Below, piece after piece: positions 17,086 through 23,994 of a DNA stretch of 64,000 bases. The notes beneath the pieces are model-generated. The model was not told the DNA's origin and ran no database searches. It worked only from the letters and a program-made list of their open reading frames with translations. The first letter of the stretch is position 1, and each line of letters starts with the position of its first letter. The DNA is taken from assembly GCA_963724065.1 (NCBI GenBank), contig CAVRTB010000002.1, positions 124,001-188,000 of the forward strand, given 5' to 3'. Position numbers and translations under genes: made by a program. Source of the stretch: DASRIA01 sp963724065 (GTDB taxonomy: Bacteria; Actinomycetota; Thermoleophilia; Solirubrobacterales; JBBDJG01).

Positions 17086-17197
17086 CACGATGCGGTACGA
17101 AGAGCGCGTTGTGCACGTTGATCCAGAACGCGATGCGCTGCGCGTCGTTGGGCAGCGCGAACGGGTCGCCCGCGGGGACATGCCTGAGAATCATCAT
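17086..17197 (-). pseudogene. Remnant of a DUF547-type gene
   Basis: The minus strand reads MMILRHVPAGDPFALPNDA, then QRIAFWINVHNALFV. RxAFWINxxNAL is the signature of DUF547 proteins. After LFV the frame turns into a low-complexity Arg/Pro run antisense to the hairpin region and the exported gene, so only about 35 codons of the domain survive. Its would-be start lies within the promoter area of the plus-strand gene at 17211. Confidence 0.45.
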
Positions 17198-17198
17198 C

Positions 17199-17204
17199 TA
17201 ATGT
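17199..17204 (+). promoter_or_regulatory. -10 TAATGT of a leaderless operon
   Basis: TAATGT ends 6 nt before GTG 17211 with no Shine-Dalgarno sequence. It would drive the two-gene unit 17211-18274. Confidence 0.5.
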
Positions 17205-17210
17205 GACGGC

Positions 17211-17612
17211 GTGCGTGGCTTCGACCTCAAGCGCTATGGCCCCGTGCTGCTGCTCGTGGCCCTCGTCGTGACACCGCTTGCGATCTGGGCGGCGACATCC
17301 GGGGGCAGCGACGGCGACGGTGGCGACCCCTTCTACGTCGAGCGCGCGGTCGGGCTCACCGGCGAGCCGGAGCTGCTGCTCACGGTTGACGATCCGGACG
17401 TACAGGTCGAAGGGGGGCGCACGAGCGTCGAGGTCCGTTGCAGCGACGCGACCGGGAAGGTGATCGTGAAGGGCACCCAACCGTGGCCGTTCCCGCCCGA
17501 GCAGGGGTTCGCGCCGCACGCGCACCAGGCCGCGCCCGCCGACAAGGTCGAGCAGACGCGCAGCTGCGAGGTGCTCGGCACCAACAAGACACTGCAGGCC
17601 GAGGTCCGGTGA
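17211..17612 (+). CDS. Membrane-anchored extracytoplasmic protein, unknown function
   Basis: 133 residues. VRGFDLKRYG is followed by one transmembrane helix (PVLLLVALVVTPLAIWAA) and an exterior domain with GEPELLLTVDDPDVQVEGG, EVRCSDATGKVIVKG, PHAHQ and TRSCEVLGT. Two cysteines may be disulfide bonded. I know no family. The stop overlaps the start of the YcnI-like gene (GTGA), so the two are almost certainly cotranslated, which hints at a role near copper handling; that is inference only. Confidence 0.7.
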   Translation: MRGFDLKRYGPVLLLVALVVTPLAIWAATSGGSDGDGGDPFYVERAVGLTGEPELLLTVDDPDVQVEGGRTSVEVRCSDATGKVIVKGTQPWPFPPEQGFAPHAHQAAPADKVEQTRSCEVLGTNKTLQAEVR

Positions 17613-18274
17613 CCCGCGTCGCGCTGATCCTCGCATCCGCGCTCGTGCTCGCGGCGCCGGCAGCAGCACACGTGGACGTGCGACCCGAGCGCGCGCCGGC
17701 GGGCGGCGAGGCGCGCCTCACGTTCGACGTCGAGAACGAGCGCACGGACGCGCGGACGCGCGCGATCGTGATCCAGATGCCGCGCGGCGTAACCTCGGCC
17801 GAGGCCCTGTCCACGCGCGGCTGGCTGCTGACCACCCGGGGCGGCACGCGAGCGGTGGAGCGCGTGACGCTCACGGCGCCCCCCGCGCGCGAGCTCACGG
17901 GTGGCGAGCATGCCCGCTTCCGGCTGCTCGTCGGGCTGCCGCGACGTGAGGGGGCGACGCTCACGTTCAAGGTGCTCCAGCGCTACGACGACGGCCAGAC
18001 GGTTCGCTGGATCGGCCCCGCGGGGACGTCCGAGCCCGCACCGACCCTGAGGCTCACGGCTGCTCGCGCGCCGGCGCCCGAGCCCGCGCAAGCGGAGCCC
18101 GAGGCGACGCCCACAGACGAGCCGCCAGCCGCGGGGGACGGCTCCGGCGATGAGGACAACGGAGACGGCGGTGTCCCAATTTGGGCCGGTATCGGCCTCC
18201 TTCTGCTCGCCGCCGCGGCGGGGAGCAGGCTCGCGCGGCGCCGCAACAGGCGCAGACTCGACCGCCGCGAGTAA
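17609..18274 (+). CDS. YcnI-like (DUF1775) copper-binding membrane-anchored protein
   Basis: 221 residues. A signal peptide ends in AAPAAA, so His21 (HVDVRPERAPAGG) would become the mature N-terminus. In YcnI proteins an N-terminal His with a nearby acidic residue and a conserved Trp forms a monohistidine brace for Cu(II). A candidate Trp is W134 in YDDGQTVRWIGP. A Pro/Glu-rich linker (APEPAQAEPEATPTDEP) and a C-terminal helix (IWAGIGLLLLAAAAGSRLA) with a basic tail anchor it. The start GTG overlaps the previous stop. No CopC or CopD is adjacent. Confidence 0.8.
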   Translation: MTRVALILASALVLAAPAAAHVDVRPERAPAGGEARLTFDVENERTDARTRAIVIQMPRGVTSAEALSTRGWLLTTRGGTRAVERVTLTAPPARELTGGEHARFRLLVGLPRREGATLTFKVLQRYDDGQTVRWIGPAGTSEPAPTLRLTAARAPAPEPAQAEPEATPTDEPPAAGDGSGDEDNGDGGVPIWAGIGLLLLAAAAGSRLARRRNRRRLDRRE

Positions 18275-18330
18275 GCACGGGGGCCCGCGGGCCACTCATG
18301 CTAACTGTCACCTGAGCCGATTTACCGAGG

Positions 18331-19959
18331 GTGAGAACCAAGGGCTCGACAGGGATCGTCGAGGTTTCCGACGAGCACCTCCGGCACGCGATGGTCAAGG
18401 CCGGCGTCTGGCTGACCTTCGCTTCCTGCACGATCGGACTGGTTTATGTCGCGGCGACGTGGGCCAGCCCCAACCGGGACGTGATCACGATGTTGTTCGT
18501 GACCGGTTTGCTCGGCGCGCTGCTGATCCAAGTGCTCCCGGTCGAACGCCTGCTGCGCTCGCGCTACATCAACGTGTTCTTCGTCACCTGGAGCGTGCTC
18601 GACATCACGCTGATCGCCGTCGCGGTCGCTTACGACGGCGGCGCGTCGAGCCCTTTCACCTACGTCTTCTTCCTCCCGATGGTGTTCGCTGCAGTCTTCT
18701 ATCCGCTGAAGCTTTTCGTTCCGGTCGGCGCGTTCGACATGCTGGCCTTCGTCTTCGTCGGCGACATATACGGACACCCGGACCCGAACCAGGTCGCGTT
18801 CATCGCGGGTTGCCTGGCGATGACGGCGATTCTCTGCGCGTGGCAGTCCCAGAACCACGACCGCCATCGCGAGAAGCTCGTGCGGATGTCGCGCACCGAC
18901 CCGCTCACGGGATGCCTCAACCGGCGCGGCTTCGAGGAATCCGTGACGAGCGAGCTCGACCGCTCCCTGCGCGAGGGGGGCTCGGCGGGCCTCGTGCTGC
19001 TCGACCTGGACAACTTCAAGGCCGTCAACGACGTGAACGGCCACGCGGCCGGCGACGAGTTGCTGTGCTGGGTCGTTGACGTGCTGGGCCGCGCCGCGCG
19101 CCCGTTCGACTCCGTCGGGCGGCTCGGCGGCGACGAGTTCGCGATCCTCGCACCGGGCGCCGGCGAGAGCGGCGCCGAGCACATCGCGACGCGTGCGCGA
19201 AAGCTCCTCTCCGAACGTGTCGCCGTCTCCACCGGAGTCGCGTGCTTCCCGGCCCACGGCGTCGACCATGATGGCCTTCAGCGCCATGCGGACAGGCAGC
19301 TCTACGCCAGCAAGCACGGTGACGACGCGCACTTCGCGTCAGGGCGCCGCGAGCTCACGTGGGCGGCGACGCTCGCGCGCGCAGTCGACGCCCGCATGGC
19401 GACCCCGATCGAGCACTCGACGATCGTTGCGCGCTACGCCGCCGGCATCGCCCAGCAACTCGGCTGGAGTGGCCCGGACCTCGCTCATCTGCGCATCTCG
19501 GCGATGCTCCACGACATCGGCAAGGTCGTGCTTCCGGATCGAATACTCCAGAAGCCCGATGCGCTCGACGAGGTCGAGTTCGAGGAGGTCAAGCGCCACC
19601 CAGAGATTGGCGCCGAGCTGATCAACCGCGTCGAGGGACTCAGCCAGATCGCCAATTGGGTGCGCCACTCGCACGAGCACTTCGACGGCTCCGGCTACCC
19701 CGACGGTCTCCGCGGCGACGCGATTCCGCTGGCCTCACGCATCCTGCTCGTCGCCGACGCGTACGACGCGATCACGAGCGACCGTCCCTACCGCGAAGCG
19801 CAGGCGCAATCGACCGCGCTCGAGGAGCTGCGCCGCAACGCCGGGTTCCAGTTCGACCCCCGCTGCGTCGGCGCGCTCGAGGAGTATCTGTGCGACACGG
19901 GGATGCCGCCCGCGCCCGGGGAGCCAGGGGCGGAGACCGCCGAGGGCGCCGCCGCCTAG
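18331..19959 (+). CDS. GGDEF plus HD-GYP membrane signalling protein
   Basis: 542 residues. About six N-terminal membrane helices (residues 20-175) lead to a GGDEF domain: RTDPLTGCLNRRGFEE, DLDNFKAVNDVNGHAAGDELL, and the intact signature GRLGGDEFAI. An HD-GYP phosphodiesterase domain follows: MLHDIGKVVLPDRIL, then HSHEHFDGSGYPDGLRGDAIPLASRILLVADAYDAITSDRPYR. It can therefore in principle both make and break cyclic di-GMP, or use the GGDEF domain as a GTP sensor. GTG 18331 is the chosen start; the ribosome site is weak. It appears to be monocistronic. Confidence 0.88.
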   Translation: MRTKGSTGIVEVSDEHLRHAMVKAGVWLTFASCTIGLVYVAATWASPNRDVITMLFVTGLLGALLIQVLPVERLLRSRYINVFFVTWSVLDITLIAVAVAYDGGASSPFTYVFFLPMVFAAVFYPLKLFVPVGAFDMLAFVFVGDIYGHPDPNQVAFIAGCLAMTAILCAWQSQNHDRHREKLVRMSRTDPLTGCLNRRGFEESVTSELDRSLREGGSAGLVLLDLDNFKAVNDVNGHAAGDELLCWVVDVLGRAARPFDSVGRLGGDEFAILAPGAGESGAEHIATRARKLLSERVAVSTGVACFPAHGVDHDGLQRHADRQLYASKHGDDAHFASGRRELTWAATLARAVDARMATPIEHSTIVARYAAGIAQQLGWSGPDLAHLRISAMLHDIGKVVLPDRILQKPDALDEVEFEEVKRHPEIGAELINRVEGLSQIANWVRHSHEHFDGSGYPDGLRGDAIPLASRILLVADAYDAITSDRPYREAQAQSTALEELRRNAGFQFDPRCVGALEEYLCDTGMPPAPGEPGAETAEGAAA

Positions 19960-20016
19960 CGACGCGCGGCCCATGCCTGACCCGGAGCGCCGTGATCCCC
20001 CCACCGCCTGGGGACG

Positions 20017-20022
20017 TACCGT
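20017..20022 (+). promoter_or_regulatory. -10 TACCGT of a leaderless gene
   Basis: TACCGT ends 7 nt before ATG 20030. It supports this ATG over the in-frame ATG at 19973, which has neither a ribosome site nor a promoter nearby. Confidence 0.45.
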
Positions 20023-20029
20023 GTGTGGC

Positions 20030-20839
20030 ATGGACGAGTACTTCAGCAACGCCTCGTCGATCCGGCAGGTCCATCGCGAGCGCGCGATGGCGCTCGCCGG
20101 GCCGCGCGCGCTGCTGATGCAGGCGGCGCACCCGCTCGCCGTCTCGGGACTGCTGGCGCACTCTTCGGCGCTCGAGGAGCCTTACGAGCGGCTGATGCGC
20201 ACCGCCGAGGTGATGAGCACCGTGACCTTCGGCTCGCGCGCGGAGGCCGATCGCGTCACGCGGCGCGTGCGGTCGATGCACGGGCGGGTGAGCGGCACGC
20301 TGAAGCACCCGGCCGGGCGCTTCGAGGCGGGTACGGCGTACCGGGCCGACGACCCGCAGCTGCTCCTGTGGGTGCTCTACACGCTGGTCGACAGTGCGAT
20401 CGTCGTCTACCGCAAGTACGTCGGCGCGCTCGGCGACGCCGAGCAGGCGCTCTTGTGGGCCGACTACAAGGTGGTCGGCCGTCTGTTCGGGCTGCGCGCG
20501 ACCGACATGCCGCGCGATCTCGAGGATCTGCGCGCGTACGGCGACGAGATGCTCGCCGGCGACACTCTCCACGTGAACGAGTGGGCGCGTACGCGGGCGC
20601 GCGCGATCGTGCTCGAGCCTCCGGCGCCGCTGGCCGCGCGGCCGCTCGTGGAGGCCGTCAACTTCGTGACGGTCGCGCTGCTCCCCGACCGCATCCGGCG
20701 GGAGTACGGGTTCCTCGCGGTCCCTCCTACGTGGATGCGGCGCGCGATCGTCGCGGGCGGCGCCGAGTACGTCAAGCGCGCAGTGATCCCGTTTCTGCCC
20801 CAGCGCATGCGATACGTCCCGGCGGCACGGGCCGCGTGA
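20030..20839 (+). CDS. DUF2236/MpaB-like oxygenase family protein
   Basis: 269 residues. LAGPRALLMQAAHPLAVSGLLAHS, PYERLMRTAEVMSTVTFGSRAEADRV and VSGTLKHPAGRFEAGTAYRADDPQLLLWVLYTLVDS are typical of DUF2236, the family of MpaB and the latex-clearing protein Lcp. Lcp binds heme and cleaves rubber. The small actinobacterial members are poorly characterised. No signal peptide is present. The next gene (20850) starts 10 nt after the stop, so the pair is probably an operon. Confidence 0.83.
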   Translation: MDEYFSNASSIRQVHRERAMALAGPRALLMQAAHPLAVSGLLAHSSALEEPYERLMRTAEVMSTVTFGSRAEADRVTRRVRSMHGRVSGTLKHPAGRFEAGTAYRADDPQLLLWVLYTLVDSAIVVYRKYVGALGDAEQALLWADYKVVGRLFGLRATDMPRDLEDLRAYGDEMLAGDTLHVNEWARTRARAIVLEPPAPLAARPLVEAVNFVTVALLPDRIRREYGFLAVPPTWMRRAIVAGGAEYVKRAVIPFLPQRMRYVPAARAA

Positions 20840-20849
20840 GAGCGGCGCC

Positions 20850-21344
20850 GTGAAGGTGCACACCCTCGAGCGGGTCCAGGAGCTCGCGCTCGACCCCGAT
20901 GAGACGTTCCGTTTCTACGGAGCGATCGAGAACCTCGAGCGGATCACGCCGCCGTGGGTGCACTTCCGCATTCTCGACCCGCGCCCCGAAGTGCTCACCG
21001 CCGGCGCGCGCATCGAGTACTCGCTCGTGCTGCACAGGTTCCCGGTGCGCTGGATCACCCAGATCGACAGGTGGGAGCCGCCGCACCTGTTCACCGACTT
21101 CCAGGTCCGCGGGCCATACTCGCGGTGGGAGCACACGCACACCTTCGAGCCCACGGAACGCGGCACCCTGATGCGTGACACCGTGCGCTACGCGATCCCC
21201 TACGGCCCGCTCGGCTCGCTCGCCCACGTCGCGTTCGTCCGCCGCGACCTGCGCCGCATCTTCGACTATCGCCGCGACACCGTCGAGGCCCTGCTCGGCC
21301 CCGACCGCCACACCCCAGCGCGCGAAACGTCACACCCGCGCTGA
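20850..21344 (+). CDS. SRPBCC-family ligand-binding protein
   Basis: 164 residues from GTG 20850. LERVQELALDPDETFRFYGAIENLERITPPWVHFRIL, ARIEYSLVLHRFPVRWITQIDRWEPPHLFTDFQVRGPYSRWEHTHTFEP and MRDTVRYAIPYGPLGSLAH match the START/Bet v1-like fold of the YbcJ/CalC-like SRPBCC group. These cavity proteins bind hydrophobic ligands. It directly follows the MpaB-like gene. Confidence 0.8.
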   Translation: MKVHTLERVQELALDPDETFRFYGAIENLERITPPWVHFRILDPRPEVLTAGARIEYSLVLHRFPVRWITQIDRWEPPHLFTDFQVRGPYSRWEHTHTFEPTERGTLMRDTVRYAIPYGPLGSLAHVAFVRRDLRRIFDYRRDTVEALLGPDRHTPARETSHPR

Positions 21345-21376
21345 CACCCGTAGCGCCTCGCCCGCCACCCTTCGGT

Positions 21377-21420
21377 GGTGGCGCGGATTCCTCTCGCATA
21401 CCGATCGAAAGCCGCGCCAC
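21377..21420. repeat. 44-bp palindromic repeat, copy 1
   Basis: Begins GGTGGCGCGG and ends CCGCGCCAC. It is identical base for base to copy 2 at 22338-22381. The ends form a 9-bp inverted repeat (GTGGCGCGG/CCGCGCCAC). Inside, CTCTCG and CGAAAG can extend the hairpin with one mismatch, leaving a 4-nt one-sided bulge (ATTC) and a loop CATACCGAT. It lies 17 nt before the ATG of the DUF559 gene. Directly upstream, CGCCACC CTTC GGTGGTGGCG could form a terminator-like hairpin for the SRPBCC gene. Confidence 0.9.
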
Positions 21421-21437
21421 CACGGCGGGCCGTGCGG

Positions 21438-22325
21438 ATGCATCCAAGCGTTGTGGTGGCCGGGTTGGCAGCTTCGCAGCATGGAGTCGTCGCGCGGCGG
21501 CAGTTGGTCGCCCGCGGTCTAAGCGAGGCGGGGATCGGCCGCCAAGTCGGGTTACGGCGACTGCACCGGGTTCACGCGGGCGTCTATTGCGTGATGCCTC
21601 CCCACCTCCTATCCCTGAACGGCCGCTATCTCGCAGCGGTGATCGCGTGTGGCGCGGGCGCGCTCCTCAGCCATCGCGATGCCGCAACTCTTTGGGGGGT
21701 CCGTCCCGTTGGCTCAGGCGCCGTCGACGTCACCATCCCGCGTGGCGGTAGCCGGCATCGCTCCGGAATCACCGTTCACACCACTCGCTCGTTGCATCGC
21801 GGCGACGCGACGGCGCGGCAAGGGATCCCCTGCACCACGCTCGCTCGCACCCTCGTGGACCTCGCCGCCGTCGCCCCGCTGCGCTCCCTCGAACGGGCGC
21901 TCGAGCTGGCTCAGCACGAGCGGATCTTCGACGGGCGCGCGCTCGCGGCCGCGCTTGCACGCTCTCATGGGCGCCGCGGGACCGGCACGCTGCGCCGGCT
22001 GCTCGCCGCGCTCCCCGATCAGGCGCCCGTGAAGAACGAGTTGGAGCGCCGGTTTCTCGCGTTCGTCCGCGCCGAGGGGCTTCCCGGCCCGCGGGTCAAC
22101 GAAGTGATCGGCATACACGTGGTCGACTTCCAGTGGCCCGCGTACGGGCTGGTCGTAGAGACGGACGGCCGCGCAACACACGACATCCCGAGCGCGTTCG
22201 AGCACGACCGGCGCCGCGACCTCTACCTACGACTGCGGGGCTGGGAGGTGCAAAGAGTGACCTGGCACATGCTCACCGACGAGCGCGAACAACTCGCCAC
22301 GTTCCTCAGGCGCCGCCTGGCATGA
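21438..22325 (+). CDS. DUF559 nuclease-like protein with AbiEi-type N-terminal domain
   Basis: 295 residues from ATG 21438 (MHPSVVVAGLAASQHGVVARRQL). The N-terminal winged-helix region (QHGVVARRQLVARGLSEAG, RLHRVHAGVYCV) is the AbiEi_4-like domain. The middle has GIPCTTLARTLVDLAAV. The C-terminal domain is DUF559, a Vsr/PD-(D/E)xK-like fold: ERRFLAFVRAEGLPGPRVN, VDFQWPAYGLVVETDGRATHD, FEHDRRRDLYLRLRGWEVQRVTW. The D, E and D positions expected for metal-dependent DNA cleavage are present. It is commonly annotated as a type IV antitoxin-domain protein, but no toxin partner is adjacent. The frame is open back to GTG 21375 through repeat copy 1; starting at 21438 gives the family N-terminus. A paralogue lies at 46528. 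Confidence 0.85.
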   Translation: MHPSVVVAGLAASQHGVVARRQLVARGLSEAGIGRQVGLRRLHRVHAGVYCVMPPHLLSLNGRYLAAVIACGAGALLSHRDAATLWGVRPVGSGAVDVTIPRGGSRHRSGITVHTTRSLHRGDATARQGIPCTTLARTLVDLAAVAPLRSLERALELAQHERIFDGRALAAALARSHGRRGTGTLRRLLAALPDQAPVKNELERRFLAFVRAEGLPGPRVNEVIGIHVVDFQWPAYGLVVETDGRATHDIPSAFEHDRRRDLYLRLRGWEVQRVTWHMLTDEREQLATFLRRRLA

Positions 22326-22337
22326 CCCCAAGGCCAC

Positions 22338-22381
22338 GGTGGCGCGGATTCCTCTCGCATACCGATCGAAAGCCGCGCCAC
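22338..22381. repeat. 44-bp palindromic repeat, copy 2
   Basis: Perfect duplicate of 21377-21420 in the same orientation, 12 nt after the stop of the DUF559 gene. Identity stops on both sides: the preceding base is T in copy 1 and C here, and the following base is C in copy 1 and G here. A GC-rich stretch (about 22391-22402, GGGGGC followed by GCGCCCCC) next to it may terminate the MerR gene on the other strand. Confidence 0.9.
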
Positions 22382-22432
22382 GCGCCCGTTGGGGGGCAGG
22401 GCGCCCCCGGCGTCGGGCCGGCAGAGCGCCGC

Positions 22433-23311
22433 CTACGAGCGCGTGGTGGCCCGGGAGCGGGCGCGCAGGTCCTCGTCGCTCGACTCGGTGTAGGCGAGCA
22501 TCCGGTTCGTGAGCGACACGAGCGTGCGCAGGTCCTCCGACGAGGGCGGCAGCTCGCGCCGCAGGCGGGCGCGGACGGCGTCCACCAGCTCGGGCGCGGA
22601 GCGCGACGCCAGCTCGAGCGCGACCGCGACGGCGTCGCGCACGACGTCCGCCTCCACGCTCCAGAGGGCCTCGAAGCGGCGGTCCATGTCCTTCACCGCG
22701 TCCTGGCCGGGCAGCTCCCAGCCGGCGAGGCATGCGGCATACCCGGGTCCATCGCAGATCAGGGCCCATTCCCGCGACGCGGGGTCGGAGCGGTCGAGCG
22801 GCAGCTCCGCCGGCGCCGACCGCGGCTTGCGCTTGCGCTCGAAGTCGGCGAACACGATCGCCGTGTCCGCGGTGCGGGCAAGGTCCTTCCAGCGCTGCTC
22901 GGAGCTGCGGTAGAAGCGCTCCCGCTGGAACGACCCGAAGAGCGCGGCCGGCTCCCCGCGCGCGCAGAACTCGTCCTCGATCGCGTGGCTCATGCCGAGC
23001 AGCGTGCGCTTCGTCAGGAGCGAGGGGATCAGGTCGGTGCGCCGCCGCCGCAACCCGGCGAAGACCGTCGGCGCGATGTCGTCCATGGTGTCGCGCGCCT
23101 TGTCGATCGCGGCCGGCAGCGCGAGGCCGCCCTCGCGCAACCTCACCACCTGGCGCAACCGGCCCACGTCGGCCTCGCTGTAGCTGCGGCGGCCGTTCTC
23201 GCGCCGCCGCGGCTGCGGGAACCCGAACCGCGACTCCCACATGCGCAGCACCGAGATCGCGATCCCGGTGCGCTCCGACACCTCGCTGATTCCGTATCCG
23301 GGCTCGTTCAT
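22433..23311 (-). CDS. MerR-family regulator with DICT sensory domain
   Basis: 292 residues. The N-terminal MerR helix-turn-helix is GYGISEVSERTGIAISVLRMWESRFGF followed by RRRENGRRSYSEADVGRLRQVVRLREGGLALPAAI. The middle region (RTLLGMSHAIEDEFCARGEPAALFGSFQRERFY, RWKDLARTADTAIVFADFE, REWALICDGPGYAACLAGWELPG) matches DICT, a sensory domain associated with diguanylate cyclases and light-responsive proteins. It starts 29 nt after the stop of the ECF sigma gene and is likely cotranscribed. It probably controls that sigma factor, like LitR/LitS pairs but without a B12-binding domain. Confidence 0.82.
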   Translation of the reverse strand: MNEPGYGISEVSERTGIAISVLRMWESRFGFPQPRRRENGRRSYSEADVGRLRQVVRLREGGLALPAAIDKARDTMDDIAPTVFAGLRRRRTDLIPSLLTKRTLLGMSHAIEDEFCARGEPAALFGSFQRERFYRSSEQRWKDLARTADTAIVFADFERKRKPRSAPAELPLDRSDPASREWALICDGPGYAACLAGWELPGQDAVKDMDRRFEALWSVEADVVRDAVAVALELASRSAPELVDAVRARLRRELPPSSEDLRTLVSLTNRMLAYTESSDEDLRARSRATTRS

Positions 23312-23340
23312 CGGATGGGAGAAGGTACGCGCTCGCGCCC

Positions 23341-23880
23341 TCAGGTGGCGGCGAGCGCCGAGCGCGCCTTCTTCATACCGAGCCGCACCCTGCCCTTGAC
23401 GGTGCCCAGCGGGGTGCGCGTGAGCCGCGCGATCTCGTGGTGCGCGAGGCCGGTCCCGGTGAGGATCAGCGCCTCGCGCTGCGCGCGCGGGATCCCGTCG
23501 AGCGCCCGCCTCATCTGGCGTGAGCGCTCGCGTCGCAGCGCACCGTCCGCGGCGCTCTCGTGGACATGCGGGGTGCCGACCTCCTGGGTCGAGCGGTCGA
23601 CCGCCCGCGCGAGTGCACGGCCGGAGCGCCAGCGGTCGATCGCCCGCGCGCGGGCGACCATCGAGACATAGGAGCCGAGCGACCCGCGAGCGGCGTCGTA
23701 GGCGCCGGGGCGCTCCCAGAGGTCCATGAAGAGCTCCTGCACCACGTCCTCCGCCGCAGCGTGGTCGCCGAGCACGCGCACGGCGGCACGACGCGCCCCG
23801 GGGGAGAGGTCGCGGTAGGCGCGGTCGAACTGCGCCGCGTCCGTGAGATCAGGCTTTGTGGGGCGGCTGACGTCGGTCAT
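23341..23880 (-). CDS. ECF-type RNA polymerase sigma factor
   Basis: 179 residues. Region 2: FDRAYRDLSPGARRAAVRVLGDHAAAEDVVQELFMDLWERPGAYD and RGSLGSYVSMVARARAIDRWR. Region 4: RALDGIPRAQREALILTGTGLAHHEIARLTRTPLGTVKGRVRLGMKKAR. The long His/Glu linker between them (TPHVHESAAD) is ordinary for the family. No anti-sigma gene is adjacent; the MerR-DICT gene downstream is the likely regulator. AGGGGAG lies before the ATG and a palindrome sits in the leader. Confidence 0.9.
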   Translation of the reverse strand: MTDVSRPTKPDLTDAAQFDRAYRDLSPGARRAAVRVLGDHAAAEDVVQELFMDLWERPGAYDAARGSLGSYVSMVARARAIDRWRSGRALARAVDRSTQEVGTPHVHESAADGALRRERSRQMRRALDGIPRAQREALILTGTGLAHHEIARLTRTPLGTVKGRVRLGMKKARSALAAT

Positions 23881-23903
23881 AGTGCTCCCCTGCTTTCTAA
23901 TCA

Positions 23904-23928
23904 GCTTGTTTAGCTTTCCTCAACAAGC
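23904..23928. promoter_or_regulatory. Palindromic operator candidate in the sigma-factor leader
   Basis: GCTTGTT (23904-23910) and AACAAGC (23922-23928) are perfect inverted 7-mers separated by 11 nt. The site lies between a possible minus-strand -10 (TACTCT, 23932-23937) and the sigma start at 23880. A dimeric MerR-type protein bound here would block transcription of the sigma/MerR operon, giving autoregulation. This is inferred from position and symmetry. Confidence 0.5.
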
Positions 23929-23979
23929 CGTAGAGTACCCCCTTCGGGCAGATGTCAAACCGGCCGCCCGAGCGGCGGT

Positions 23980-23985
23980 TAGGCT
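23980..23985 (+). promoter_or_regulatory. -10 TAGGCT of a leaderless gene
   Basis: TAGGCT ends 9 nt before TTG 23995 with no ribosome site. Confidence 0.4.
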
Positions 23986-23994
23986 TCCGCGACC

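Noticed and set aside
21438..22325. DUF559 gene as half of a toxin-antitoxin pair (AbiEi/AbiEii)
   Set aside because: Neither DUF559 gene has an adjacent nucleotidyltransferase (AbiEii-like) or other toxin gene.
21377..22381. The 44-bp repeats as integron attC sites
   Set aside because: They form bulged hairpins, but the RYYYAAC/GTTRRRY boxes and an integron integrase are absent.
22133..23671. 512-codon plus-strand open frame across 22.1-23.7 kb
   Set aside because: It is antisense to the MerR-DICT and ECF sigma genes, which have clear domain motifs.
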